DNA from: Natronoglomus mannanivorans
GTDB taxonomy: Archaea; Halobacteriota; Halobacteria; Halobacteriales; Natrialbaceae
Length of the DNA stretch: 64,000 bases
Assembly: GCA_025517485.1 (NCBI GenBank)
Contig: JAOPKB010000001.1
Span: 620,001-684,000 of the forward strand
Direction of reading: 5' to 3'
Numbering within the stretch: the stretch's first letter is position 1; every line of letters begins with the position of its first letter. The notes beneath the pieces were generated by a model. That model searched no databases, had not been told where the DNA came from, and saw only the letters and a program-made list of their open reading frames with translations. This document shows, in pieces, positions 35,203-43,821 of the stretch. A program made the position numbers and the translations under genes.

Positions 35203-35745
35203 ATGTCGTCGAAGACGATGCTCCCGCCAGTCCACCTCGTCGTTGGCTACATCTGCTACGCTGCCTACACTCGGTGGTCCCGTGGCGAGGCGCCTCGAGG
35301 GTGGCCGGCACTCGCTGCGGTCGTCGGTGCCGCGCTTCCGGATCTGCTAGACAAACCGCTCTACGCGGCCGGCGTCCTGCCGGTCGGACGGGCGATCGGC
35401 CACTCGCTGTTGTTCGCGATCCCCGTGAGCGTCGTCGTCTGGGTCGTCGCCCGCAGGCGCGATCGCGATCTCCTCGGCGTCGCCTTCGCAATCGGTCTCC
35501 TCTCGCACGTCGCGACCGACGTCCCGTGGCACTTACTCTCCGGTGACTACCACGAACTCGGCTTCCTGCTGTGGCCGGTCACTCACATGCCCGAGTACAC
35601 CGGAACGAAGCCCCTCGGAACCGTCGGTGGCCTCGAGGTGACGACGCTCTGGCTCGAGGGGATCGTCGTCGTCGCCGGAGTCACACTCTGGTGGCGCGAC
35701 GGCCGGCCAGGGCTGAGAGAAATTCGGTCCGTGCTGCCGATCTGA
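35203..35745 (+). CDS. membrane-bound metal-dependent hydrolase family protein (YdjM-like)
   Basis: 180-residue membrane protein. It has the family pattern of conserved His/Asp near membrane helix ends: PPVHLVVGYICYAAY at the start, AALPDLLDKP, GHSLLFAIPV, and LSHVATDVPWHLL. These residues form the putative metal site of the YdjM/LexA-regulated hydrolase family. Substrate unknown. It is convergent with the P-type ATPase gene, whose stop codon begins immediately after this gene. Confidence 0.8.
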   Translation: MSSKTMLPPVHLVVGYICYAAYTRWSRGEAPRGWPALAAVVGAALPDLLDKPLYAAGVLPVGRAIGHSLLFAIPVSVVVWVVARRRDRDLLGVAFAIGLLSHVATDVPWHLLSGDYHELGFLLWPVTHMPEYTGTKPLGTVGGLEVTTLWLEGIVVVAGVTLWWRDGRPGLREIRSVLPI

Positions 35746-38328
35746 CTACGCTTCGATTTCGGACTCGGAACCGGACACGTCCTCCGGCGACTCCGGTTCG
35801 ATCCGCGACAGTCGCATCGCGTTGCCCGTCACACCCAGACTCATCCCCATATCGCCGACGACGACGGCGTGAATCACCGTTACGATCCCGAAGGGGGCGC
35901 CGGCGGCGAGGACGGCTTTCACGCCGAGACTCGCCCAGATGTTCTGGCGGATGACGCCGTTTGCCGTCCGCGAGAGCCGAAACAGGTACGGCAGACGCGT
36001 CAGATCGTCGCCCATCAACGCGATGTCCGCGGTCTCGAGGGCCGTGTCGGTCCCCGCCGCACCCATCGCGATCCCGACCGTGGCGGTCGCGAGCGCCGGC
36101 GCGTCGTTGATTCCGTCGCCAACCATCGCGACCTGTCCGTGTTCGTCGTCCAGCCGGCGGATCCACTCGAGCTTTTCTTCGGGCAGTAACTCGGCGTGGT
36201 ACTCCTCGATACCGACCTCACTGGCGATCGCTCGAGCGGTCCCCTCGTTGTCGCCGGTGAGCATGACCGTCCGGACACCCTGTGCCTGTAGCCTCGAGAC
36301 TGCCCACTCGGCTTCGGGGCGAACTCTGTCGGCGATTGCGACCAGTCCGAGCAACTGCTCGTCGGTGCCGACCACGACGACCGTCTTCCCCTGAGACTCG
36401 AGGTCCGGAACGACCTCGCGCAGGAGGTCGATACAGTCGTCGCGCTCGCACTGGCGTCTGGCCTCCGCTCCCTCGAACGCCTGCACCTGCCCGCCGTCGG
36501 TGACGTGCGTGTGCTCGAGGTTCGCCAGATCGTCGAATAGGTCCGGCTTCCCCGCGTAGTGGGTGACGCCGTCGAGATCGGCACGAACGCCTTCACCAGG
36601 CAGCGCCTCGAAGTCCTCGACGCTCCCCGCTGCGTCGCCGACATCTCTCTCGTCGGCGTGGTCGACGATCGCCTCCGCGATCGGGTGCTCGCTGCGGCGT
36701 TCGATCGCGCCAGCCCGTCGGAGCACGTCGTCCTCGTCGGCACCTTCGAGGGCGACGACGTCGGTGACCGATAGCTCGCCGGTCGTCAGCGTTCCGGTCT
36801 TGTCGATCGCGAGGACGTCGCCCTCGCCGACAGCCTCGAGGTGGCGACCACCCTTCACCAGAACGCCGTTTCGGGCGGCGCTGGTGATCCCGGAGACGAC
36901 GCTGACCGGCGTCGAGATGACGAACGCACAGGGGCAGGCGATGACTAGTAGCGTCAGCCCTCGCAGGAACCAGGTGTTCCACGAGGCGCCCGCGAGCAGC
37001 GGTGGAGCGACGGCGACGGTGATCGCAAGCGCGACGACGATCGGCGTGTAGACGCTCGCGAACCGCTCGACGAACTGCTCACGGTCTGTCGACTCGCGCT
37101 GGGCGTCCTCGACTAACTCGACGATCTTCGCGATCGTCGACTCGCCGGGCTCGCTCGTGACTTCGATCTCGAGATAGCCCGCCTCGTTGATCGTGCCGCC
37201 GTAGACCTCTTCGCCCTCTCCTCTCTCGACCGGCACGCTCTCGCCGGTGATCGGCGCCTGATCGATCGTACTCGAGCCCTCGCGGACGATTCCGTCGGTC
37301 GGAATCTTCTCGCCGGGGCGGACGATCACGACGTCGCCTCGAGCGACGGCGTCGACGGGAACCGTCACCTCTTGGCCGTCTCGCTGGATCGTCGCCGTCT
37401 CCGGCGAGAGATCCATCAGCTCCCGCATCGAATCCCGGGCGCGGTCCATCGAGTAGCGCTCGAGCAACTGCGCGACGCTGAACAGTACTGCGAGCATGGC
37501 TCCCTCGAAGGGGTGGTGGGTGAGCACCGAGCCGACGATCCCGGCGCTCATCAGGAAGTCGATGTCCAGACTCCGGTTGCGCGCGGAGTAGTAGCCGTTC
37601 CGGAGGATCGGCGTCCCGGCGACGGCGACGGCCGCGATGAACAGGAGGTGTGAGACGTGAAACGCCCGCTCGGCGACCACGAACGCCTGCGGGTCGAACG
37701 CCGGGAGCACGAACTGCAAGACCATGCCGACGGTCACCAGCACGCCGCCCGCGATCGTCCCGACGCCACGACGACTCCGCCAGACCGGTTCCGGCGTGCC
37801 GAACCGATCGCGTCCGCGTTCGTCGTCGATCGGAGTCGCTTCGTAGCCCGCCGACTCGATCGCCGTGACGATCGGTCCCGGATCGACCGCGCTTCCCGTT
37901 CCCGCGGCCGTCACGGTGACCCGACCGGTCGTCGGCTGGGTTTCGATCGAGTCGATCTCGGAGACGCCCTCGAGGGCGTTCTCGACCTTGCCTGCACAGG
38001 ACGAACAGTCCATCTCGGGAACGGCAAACTCGAGGGTGACGGTGTCGGATTCTCTATCGCTCCCGCCGGCACGGCCGGATTCGATCGAGTATCCAGCTGC
38101 ACGCACGCGTTCGCGAACGTCATCGTCGTCGACGACGTTCGGATCGTACTCGACGAACAGTTTTCCGGTCGTCACCTGCGGATCGATCGTCTCGATCCCG
38201 TCGAGCGCCTCGACGCTGTTCGTCACTTTGCCTGCACAGGACGGACAGTCCATCTCGGGGACGCGTAGCTCGAGGGTCCGCGTCACGCTCCGCCCGTCCG
38301 GCGGTCCTGTGGGCGACGAATCACTCAT
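35746..38328 (-). CDS. heavy-metal P1B-type ATPase (Zn/Cd/Pb-exporting type)
   Basis: 860-residue efflux ATPase. Two N-terminal HMA domains carry CPSC (C28/C31) and CSSC (C108/C111). Core motifs: TGES in the actuator domain, the membrane metal site CPC (465-467), phosphorylation site DKTGT (D509), SEHPIAEAI, GDGINDAPAL. The segment ACPCAFVISTPVSVVSGI and the C-terminal DMG (in VVGDMGMSLGVTGNAMRL) match the P1B-2 (ZntA/CadA) subgroup better than the Cu-transporting CopA group. ATG 38328 is used rather than the GTG one codon earlier. The Cys-rich regulator gene just upstream (38448-39197, same strand) probably controls it. Confidence 0.92.
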   Translation of the reverse strand: MSDSSPTGPPDGRSVTRTLELRVPEMDCPSCAGKVTNSVEALDGIETIDPQVTTGKLFVEYDPNVVDDDDVRERVRAAGYSIESGRAGGSDRESDTVTLEFAVPEMDCSSCAGKVENALEGVSEIDSIETQPTTGRVTVTAAGTGSAVDPGPIVTAIESAGYEATPIDDERGRDRFGTPEPVWRSRRGVGTIAGGVLVTVGMVLQFVLPAFDPQAFVVAERAFHVSHLLFIAAVAVAGTPILRNGYYSARNRSLDIDFLMSAGIVGSVLTHHPFEGAMLAVLFSVAQLLERYSMDRARDSMRELMDLSPETATIQRDGQEVTVPVDAVARGDVVIVRPGEKIPTDGIVREGSSTIDQAPITGESVPVERGEGEEVYGGTINEAGYLEIEVTSEPGESTIAKIVELVEDAQRESTDREQFVERFASVYTPIVVALAITVAVAPPLLAGASWNTWFLRGLTLLVIACPCAFVISTPVSVVSGITSAARNGVLVKGGRHLEAVGEGDVLAIDKTGTLTTGELSVTDVVALEGADEDDVLRRAGAIERRSEHPIAEAIVDHADERDVGDAAGSVEDFEALPGEGVRADLDGVTHYAGKPDLFDDLANLEHTHVTDGGQVQAFEGAEARRQCERDDCIDLLREVVPDLESQGKTVVVVGTDEQLLGLVAIADRVRPEAEWAVSRLQAQGVRTVMLTGDNEGTARAIASEVGIEEYHAELLPEEKLEWIRRLDDEHGQVAMVGDGINDAPALATATVGIAMGAAGTDTALETADIALMGDDLTRLPYLFRLSRTANGVIRQNIWASLGVKAVLAAGAPFGIVTVIHAVVVGDMGMSLGVTGNAMRLSRIEPESPEDVSGSESEIEA

Positions 38329-38447
38329 CACGTCGTTCTAGTCTATCCATCCCTATACGGATTATTTGGCGCACGCCAACTCGAGGGTTGGCGTCGTCCA
38401 GTCGATCGGGAACGAACCCGAAACTGGAGTCAGAAATGGGATTAAAA

Positions 38448-39197
38448 TTAGAGTTCCGGAGCCACCGTCTCGAGCGCGTCTCCCTCGACGAACGACGTCG
38501 CCAGTTTCGCCTCCGCTCGCCGGAGACGATAGGAGAGCGTCGAGCGCGGGATCCCTAACTCGTCTGCGAGATCGGAGAGGTCGATCGTCCGGGGCGTCTC
38601 GTAGTAGCCGTGTTCGACGGCAGCCCGCAGGGCGCGCTGTTGTTCGTCGGGAAGGGAATCCCACTCGTCGGCATCGCCGCTCGAGTGCTCCGGATCGAGC
38701 TCCGTGAGCCGGAGCATCTCCATGCCCGTACACTCGCCGACCTCCTCGCCCAGCGCGTCGAAAAACGCGTGGATCGGCGCGTCGCCCGCGAGGACGATCC
38801 GCCAGCGGTAGCGCCGTCCCTCGCGGTAGGTCTCGAACAGCAGCCCTTCACCGAGATACTCGAGTGCGAGGTGGGGGACCGACGTGCAGACGTCGGTCCG
38901 AGCCCAGTAGGTGTAGACCACTAACGTGTCGTTCGAACGGTCGAGCACCTCGATTTCACACTCGGCGCCGCAGTCGTCTTTGACCAGACAGTCCGCACAG
39001 TAAGTCGCGTCTCGATAGGCCTCCTCGAGTGCTTCGAGCGCTTCGGGCGACCCGGTCGCGTGGTCGACTCGCCAGAGGCTCTCGGGAGTGACGTGACAGG
39101 ACAGCGAGCGAACCGTCGTCTCGGGATACGCGTCGAGTACGTCGGCGACCGGGTTGGTTCCGGATTCGTACTCGAGGGCGAAGACGAACTCTCTCAT
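38448..39197 (-). CDS. Bat-type helix-turn-helix regulator with Cys-rich sensor segment
   Basis: 249-residue transcription regulator of the haloarchaeal HTH-10/Bat group. The C-terminal HTH is clear (LSDLADELGIPRSTLSYRLRRAEAKL, about 205-232). The N-terminal two-thirds is an alpha/beta sensor domain containing C34 and a cluster CADCLVKDDCGAEC (C67, C70, C76, C80) that could bind a thiophilic metal. It lies 120 bases upstream of the P1B ATPase on the same strand and 33 bases after the MFS gene. Metal-responsive control of the ATPase is the simplest inference. ATG 39197 (MREFVFALEYE) is the family start. Confidence 0.85.
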   Translation of the reverse strand: MREFVFALEYESGTNPVADVLDAYPETTVRSLSCHVTPESLWRVDHATGSPEALEALEEAYRDATYCADCLVKDDCGAECEIEVLDRSNDTLVVYTYWARTDVCTSVPHLALEYLGEGLLFETYREGRRYRWRIVLAGDAPIHAFFDALGEEVGECTGMEMLRLTELDPEHSSGDADEWDSLPDEQQRALRAAVEHGYYETPRTIDLSDLADELGIPRSTLSYRLRRAEAKLATSFVEGDALETVAPEL

Positions 39198-39229
39198 AGC
39201 CGCTCGTAGGTGGTCGACCGAGAAAGGGT

Positions 39230-40450
39230 TCACGTTCGTCCGTCTCGAGTCTCCCGACTCTCTCGAGCGGATCGATCCGACGCCGACTCGTCGTCGGCCA
39301 CGTCGTCACTCTCCCCGCTGCCGACGAACAGAATCCCCGCCGCCAGTAACACGAACAGTCCCATGGCGACGGCGAGCAGTCCCATCGCCGCCTCGAGCGA
39401 GTAGGCCTCGGCGACGACGCCCTGAGCGGCCGGGAAGATCATGAATCCAATGCCGCTGGCGACGAACGCGAGGGCGTTCACCGGTCCGCTGTACTCGGGG
39501 ACGGTGTTCGTCGCCCACGCGAGTAGCGTGGGGAACAGGCCGGCGACGAGAAAGCCGACGACGGCGACGACGACGAGCATCGGGTAGCCGTCGACGAACA
39601 CGAACGCGACGAGTGCACCCATCGCGAGCACGCCGCTCCCGAGCACGAGTCGAAGGTTGTCGACCCGTTCGCTCGCGACGCTGTAGACGTACCGCCCCGG
39701 GATGTACGCCGCGAGATAGATCGACAGCGTGAGGTTCGCGACCCCGCGGGGCAACGACTGTCCGGCGTAGTAGGGCAGCCAGGTGAACATCCCGCTCTCG
39801 ACCAGACTCAACAGGAGCATGAGCCCGCCCATCGTCCCGATCGCGGGCATTCGGAGGAGTCCACCCAGATCGGCGATCGCCATCGCCTCCTCGTCCTCGA
39901 GTGCGGGCGACTCGAGTCGCCAGAAGAGGACGGCGACCGGGAGGAGTGCCGCCGCGAGCGCGTAGTAGGCAAGCCGCCACTCGCCGACTGCGATGGCGAC
40001 TGTCGCGAGCACCGGCCCCAGCGTGGCACCGGTCGCCCACGCCATGTCCTGGAGGTTGTAGATCCGGCCACGTTCCGACGAGTAGAGGTGACCCAGTAAC
40101 GGGCGATCGAGCGCGTGTAAGGCACCGCGGGCGAGTCCGGCGGCCACGAACCCGACCAGGAGCATCGCGTAGGTCGGCGACGTCCCGATCACCACGAGGA
40201 GCCCGGCGAGGACGACGGCTGCGACGACCAGCACCCGCTTCACGTCGAGTCGACTGATCGACATCCCGACCGCGACGACGGTCACGAGCGTCCCGACCGA
40301 CGCGGCCGTCGCGACCAGCCCGAGCTGTCCTTCCGTCACCGCGTACGTCTCGCCGAAACTCGCCAGTAGTGCCCCCCGAAGCTGGAGCATCGCTCCGAGA
40401 ATGCCGACCGAGAGGAAGATACCAATGGTCCATCCACGACGGTTCGTCAC
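39230..40450 (-). CDS. MFS transporter
   Basis: 406-residue major facilitator with 12 predicted helices. The first half has the loop after helix 2 (MSISRLDVKRVLVVAAVVLAG) and helix 4-5 region ARGALHALDRPLLGHLYSSERGR. The second half starts PAIGTMGGLMLLLSLVESGMFTW. The C-terminal tail is polar. It could export a drug or metal complex; the operon-like position before the metal-type regulator and P1B ATPase hints at metal or stress function, but there is no direct evidence. Confidence 0.85.
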   Translation of the reverse strand: MTNRRGWTIGIFLSVGILGAMLQLRGALLASFGETYAVTEGQLGLVATAASVGTLVTVVAVGMSISRLDVKRVLVVAAVVLAGLLVVIGTSPTYAMLLVGFVAAGLARGALHALDRPLLGHLYSSERGRIYNLQDMAWATGATLGPVLATVAIAVGEWRLAYYALAAALLPVAVLFWRLESPALEDEEAMAIADLGGLLRMPAIGTMGGLMLLLSLVESGMFTWLPYYAGQSLPRGVANLTLSIYLAAYIPGRYVYSVASERVDNLRLVLGSGVLAMGALVAFVFVDGYPMLVVVAVVGFLVAGLFPTLLAWATNTVPEYSGPVNALAFVASGIGFMIFPAAQGVVAEAYSLEAAMGLLAVAMGLFVLLAAGILFVGSGESDDVADDESASDRSARESRETRDGRT

Positions 40451-40603
40451 TGCCCTTCTCTTCGTCGAGAGCTACAAAAAGCGTGCGAACCCGGCGACAC
40501 CGTCGTCGATCTCGACGGTTCGTCGCCACGACGACCGATCGGGGTAATCGACCACGCGAAACGCTGTTCTCGTTCGAGGCCGTTGCTCGAAGTACGAGAT
40601 CGG

Positions 40604-40668
40604 TATCCGGTTCAGATTCGGGTTCGGACTCGAGTTCGAACCCGGACCCGGACGCAAATCGACGTCCA
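40604..40668 (+). repeat. hexamer-period tract in the promoter region of the Asp/Ser-tail gene
   Basis: Degenerate units (CGGTTC, AGATTC, GGGTTC, GGACTC, GAGTTC, GAACCC, GGACCC, GGACGC) lie between the MFS gene and the ATG at 40682. Unlike most such tracts this one is upstream of a gene. Confidence 0.55.
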
Positions 40669-40681
40669 GCGCAGATCCACC

Positions 40682-41239
40682 ATGAAAAATACGAAACGCT
40701 GGCTTCGCGGCCTGTGGGCCTACTACCTCGCCTACACGAACACGGCCGTCCACGCTGCCACAGCCGCAGCGTTCGCGATATTCGGTCTCCTCGTCTTCTT
40801 GGACCCGCTCTTTGCATTTCTGGCGATCGCCTCGTACGTCGTTCCACCGATCGTTCTCTACATGCGCGAGGGGGGTGTCCCAGGTCGGCGAGCAGACGGT
40901 CTCGAGGGAACCGATGGGATCGACTCAGTTTCCGTGTCGGAGTCAGGGGCAAACACCGCATCAGCCTCGACCGGTCACCGTCGCGTTCCCGGTGATGGGC
41001 AGCGCGACTCGGGACGCGGTGGTCGCGCCGCGGATGTAGATCATGTAACCGACTCGGGCCGTGACGATACGGACTTCGATAGCGGTGGCGGCGGGTCGGA
41101 CGGTGATACCGACTCCGACTCCGATTCCGACTCCGATTCCGACGGAAGCGACCGGGACAGTGACTCGGACGGAGACACCGATTCGGACTCCGACGACGGC
41201 GATACGGACACAGACTCCGATTCGGACTCCGACACCTGA
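40682..41239 (+). CDS. membrane protein with long Asp/Ser repeat tail
   Basis: 185-residue protein. An N-terminal domain with two hydrophobic segments (about 8-55, including YYLAYTNTAVHAATAAAFAIFGLLVFL and FAFLAIASYVVPPIVLY) is followed by a disordered polar region. The final 50 or so residues consist of Asp-Ser dipeptides (DSDSDSDSDSDGSDRDSD and similar), encoded by a GACTCC/GATTCG hexamer array. The tail is extremely acidic and presumably disordered. The N-terminal part may match small haloarchaeal membrane families; I cannot name one. It is 46 bases before the CPBP gene. Confidence 0.75.
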   Translation: MKNTKRWLRGLWAYYLAYTNTAVHAATAAAFAIFGLLVFLDPLFAFLAIASYVVPPIVLYMREGGVPGRRADGLEGTDGIDSVSVSESGANTASASTGHRRVPGDGQRDSGRGGRAADVDHVTDSGRDDTDFDSGGGGSDGDTDSDSDSDSDSDGSDRDSDSDGDTDSDSDDGDTDTDSDSDSDT

Positions 41240-41240
41240 G
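41088..41240 (+). repeat. GACTCC/GATTCG hexamer array coding Asp-Ser repeats
   Basis: About 150 bases with a six-base period ending at the TGA stop at 41237-41239. Units vary mostly at synonymous third positions (GATTCC, GACTCC, GATTCG, GACTCG), so protein-level selection or ancient expansion is plausible. Confidence 0.8.
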
Positions 41241-41285
41241 ACACCCACCTCGACGTTTATCACTGTCGGAGACAGTCATCAGACG

Positions 41286-42140
41286 ATGTCCGTCTCAACC
41301 GACACACCTTACGAGGACGACCGAACCGATCGACCCGCCAGCACCGCTCGCCGATTCGGTGCCCTGTTCGGCCTCGGATTCCTCGGCATCCTCGCACTGG
41401 TCGTCACCAGCGCGCCGGAACTTGCCGACCTCGCCGAGAGTCCCGACGTTCCGGTCTCGGCGACGGTGCTGACTATCGCCACCGTCGTCCAGTCGTCGAT
41501 CCTCCTCGCGGTCGCGGTCCTCGTCGGACTGTACACCGCCCCGAAAGTCGGCTTTCGGTCGCACGTCCTCGAGCGCGTGACGACGGGCGCCCCCATCGGT
41601 CCGCGACTCCGCACCGAAGTCAAACCCGCGGTCGGACTCGGCCTCGTCGCCGGACTCGTCATCGTCCTCGCGGAGTTCGTCCTCGCGCCGAGTCCCCCGA
41701 CCGTCGGCGAGACGGCCGACGCAACCGCCGTCACGGTGCTCTCGAGCGTCCCACTCCGATTTCTCTACGGCGGGATCACCGAGGAACTCCTCCTCCGGTG
41801 GGGGTTCATGTCGCTGGTCGCATTCGGGCTCTGGTGGGTGGTCGGCCGCGTGCGAGGGAACGACTCCGAATCCGCCCGTTCGACACCTTCGTCGACCCTG
41901 CTATGGACTGCCGTCTTCGTCTCCGCGATCGCGTTCGGGATCGGCCACCTTCCGGCAGCGGCGACGCTGTACGGCGGACTCACCGCCGATGTCGTCGCGT
42001 GGATCGTTCTGGGCAACGCCATCGGCGGCATCGCTTACGGCTGGCTCTTCTGGCGTTATAGCCTCGAGGCCGCGATGATCGCCCACGCCTCGAGTCACGT
42101 CGTCTTCGTCGCGCTGTCGCTCGTGATCGTGACGGTCTGA
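41286..42140 (+). CDS. CPBP-family intramembrane metalloprotease
   Basis: 284-residue membrane protein of the CPBP (CAAX protease and bacteriocin-processing, Abi) family. The catalytic motifs are GGITEELLLRWGFM (EExxxR) and two His-containing helices, AFGIGHLPAAATLY and AMIAHASSHVVFVA. About eight helices are predicted. CPBP members cleave prenylated or membrane peptides; the haloarchaeal substrate is unknown. The frame is open from 41061 but that part overlaps the Asp/Ser-tail gene; ATG 41286 (MSVSTDTPYEDD) is chosen. Confidence 0.87.
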   Translation: MSVSTDTPYEDDRTDRPASTARRFGALFGLGFLGILALVVTSAPELADLAESPDVPVSATVLTIATVVQSSILLAVAVLVGLYTAPKVGFRSHVLERVTTGAPIGPRLRTEVKPAVGLGLVAGLVIVLAEFVLAPSPPTVGETADATAVTVLSSVPLRFLYGGITEELLLRWGFMSLVAFGLWWVVGRVRGNDSESARSTPSSTLLWTAVFVSAIAFGIGHLPAAATLYGGLTADVVAWIVLGNAIGGIAYGWLFWRYSLEAAMIAHASSHVVFVALSLVIVTV

Positions 42141-42330
42141 TTCGGATTCGAAGCGGGAACTCTCACCGCCCACCGTCTCTCGAAGGACTGACTATCGGGC
42201 GAACGGGAGCGGACGATGGGCCCAGGTGACGGCCGAAAGTCGATAGCGCTCGTCGAGCCGAGAACTGCCGTTCGAGTCGGTCGAGACGCCAGAAATACGC
42301 GAACGCGTAAATGGCAGCGAATGAGAAAGA

Positions 42331-42340
42331 ACAATATACG
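42331..42340 (+). promoter_or_regulatory. TATA-like box of the Yip1-like gene
   Basis: ACAATATACG is centred about 26 bases before the ATG at 42362 and so favours it over the upstream GTG at 42353. Confidence 0.55.
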
Positions 42341-42361
42341 ACCCATTGAGTCGTGAACGAT

Positions 42362-43102
42362 ATGTCCCTCCACTCGGCGTATCGGACCGTTCGTCAGTTC
42401 GTGCTGAGGCCGCGGCAGTTCTTCCGTCGATCGTCGGCGACGAGCGCCGCCGCCGGATTCGTCGTCGTTCTCGCGCTGGCGATCGCGCTGACGGCGAGCG
42501 TCTGGTATCTCGGTGTGTTGCTCGCCGAGAGTACCGACGCAACCGTAACGATGGACAACCCGGAGCGACCGCCCGATTGGGTCTGCGAGCAACACGCCGA
42601 CGATCCCGATTCAGCGTTCGGAAGCGGATGCGATCAACCCGAAACGGTCGAGCGCGACGTCGGGTCGCTCCTCCGAGAAGCGGCCAGCGAGTACGTCGGG
42701 TTGGCGTTCTTCGGGACACTCTTCATCTGGCCGATCGCGGGAGGAGTGCTGTTCGTCGCCGCCCGGACTGTCGGCGGCACCGGCGGCTTCCTCGCAACGC
42801 TCGGCGTCGCCGGCTGGGGTGCACTTCCGGAGTTCCTCCGACTCGCCGCCGGCCTCGCCGGTCTCCAGTACGCGCTCGGACGGACCGAATTTACGGAACC
42901 GTTCGAGTCGTTTCCCACCCAGCTCGAGGCGGCACTCGCCTCGATCCAGTTACCCCTGCTCGCCGTGTCGCTGCTCGTGCTCGTCTGGCAGTGGTCCGTG
43001 CTCACCGCCGGCCTCGAGGAAGTTCACGACCTGCCTCGAGGCGTCGCCGCGGTGGCCGCTGGGATTCCACTCGCGCTCTGGGGAGTGCTGTTCCTCGCGT
43101 GA
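42362..43102 (+). CDS. Yip1-domain-like membrane protein
   Basis: 246-residue membrane protein with about five helices. It opens MSLHSAYRTVRQFVLRPRQFFRR, a cytoplasmic segment of the kind that precedes Yip1-type helices in haloarchaea (with a typical PxxFFR pattern). A polar extracellular loop with two Cys (WVCEQHADDP, GSGCDQPE) follows helix 1. The second half is GLAFFGTLFIWPIAGGVLFVAARTVGGTGGF and further helices. Function unknown. Confidence 0.75.
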   Translation: MSLHSAYRTVRQFVLRPRQFFRRSSATSAAAGFVVVLALAIALTASVWYLGVLLAESTDATVTMDNPERPPDWVCEQHADDPDSAFGSGCDQPETVERDVGSLLREAASEYVGLAFFGTLFIWPIAGGVLFVAARTVGGTGGFLATLGVAGWGALPEFLRLAAGLAGLQYALGRTEFTEPFESFPTQLEAALASIQLPLLAVSLLVLVWQWSVLTAGLEEVHDLPRGVAAVAAGIPLALWGVLFLA

Positions 43103-43128
43103 AGAATCGTTTCGGTAGCTCGTCCGTT

Positions 43129-43695
43129 CTATGGGATTTTCGTTTCCGTCTGCTTACGAAGCTCGTCGTCAGTCGTCCACTCCAGCAACTGATTACGGTC
43201 TTCGATCAGGTCGAAAAAGTGGGCGATCATCGCATCGAACGCGTCGCGTTCGGCGTCCGTCGTCGGATATTCTCGCTTCAACAGCCACACCTTCTCGAGT
43301 AGCGGTGGGTGAGAGAGCGCACCGGCCTCCCACTCGTGACCGCCACGGTTGTGTTCGAACACGCCAACGACATAGTCGACTCGACGGACCAGTACGTGGA
43401 ACTTGAGTGCAAAGTTGGCGGTGAACTCGGGGATATCCTTCATCAGAAAACTGTAGTCGTTCGTTCGCCGGCGTGTGAGAACCTGGCTCACGGTCAAGAG
43501 TCGCTTCGCCTCCTCGTCGTTGTAACTGCCGATCACGAAGTACGATCGATCGCTGTAGAGAATCTTCGTGAACGCAGCAGGATCCCCGAACAGTGCACGC
43601 TTGAGATCCTGAACATCCTTCGGTGTGAGTGGGCGATCCGAAACCTCTTCGAGATCGTCGAGAACGTCGGCAACATCCTCATCTGGGATCGTCAT
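43129..43695 (-). CDS. unknown protein with possible TIR/deoxyribosyltransferase-like core
   Basis: 188-residue soluble protein, not recognised as a named family. A helical N-terminus (1-45) is followed by an alternating alpha/beta pattern. Strand 1 is SYFVIGSY (51-58), then a helix DEEAKRLLTVSQVL. Strand 2 is YSFLMKDIP (81-89), then a helix and strand 3 DYVVGVFE (107-114), followed by GGHEWEAGAL (118-127) and strand 4 KVWLLKRE (135-142). The strand-then-Gly-x-x-Glu arrangement resembles TIR-like and nucleoside deoxyribosyltransferase-like folds, where a Glu in that place is catalytic (here E121 or E123). ATG 43695 follows an in-frame GTG by two codons. It is divergent from a winged-helix regulator. 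The fold proposal is inference. Confidence 0.6.
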   Translation of the reverse strand: MTIPDEDVADVLDDLEEVSDRPLTPKDVQDLKRALFGDPAAFTKILYSDRSYFVIGSYNDEEAKRLLTVSQVLTRRRTNDYSFLMKDIPEFTANFALKFHVLVRRVDYVVGVFEHNRGGHEWEAGALSHPPLLEKVWLLKREYPTTDAERDAFDAMIAHFFDLIEDRNQLLEWTTDDELRKQTETKIP

Positions 43696-43821
43696 ATTCA
43701 CGGTTGCTCACTGGAAATTTATATACGTTTATTGTCCCAGTTATCGTCTCAGCTCCAATCGTCTCAGTCGTCACCCGAACGGTTATGATGCCGGACTGCG
43801 AACGTAGTACCGAATACGGTC

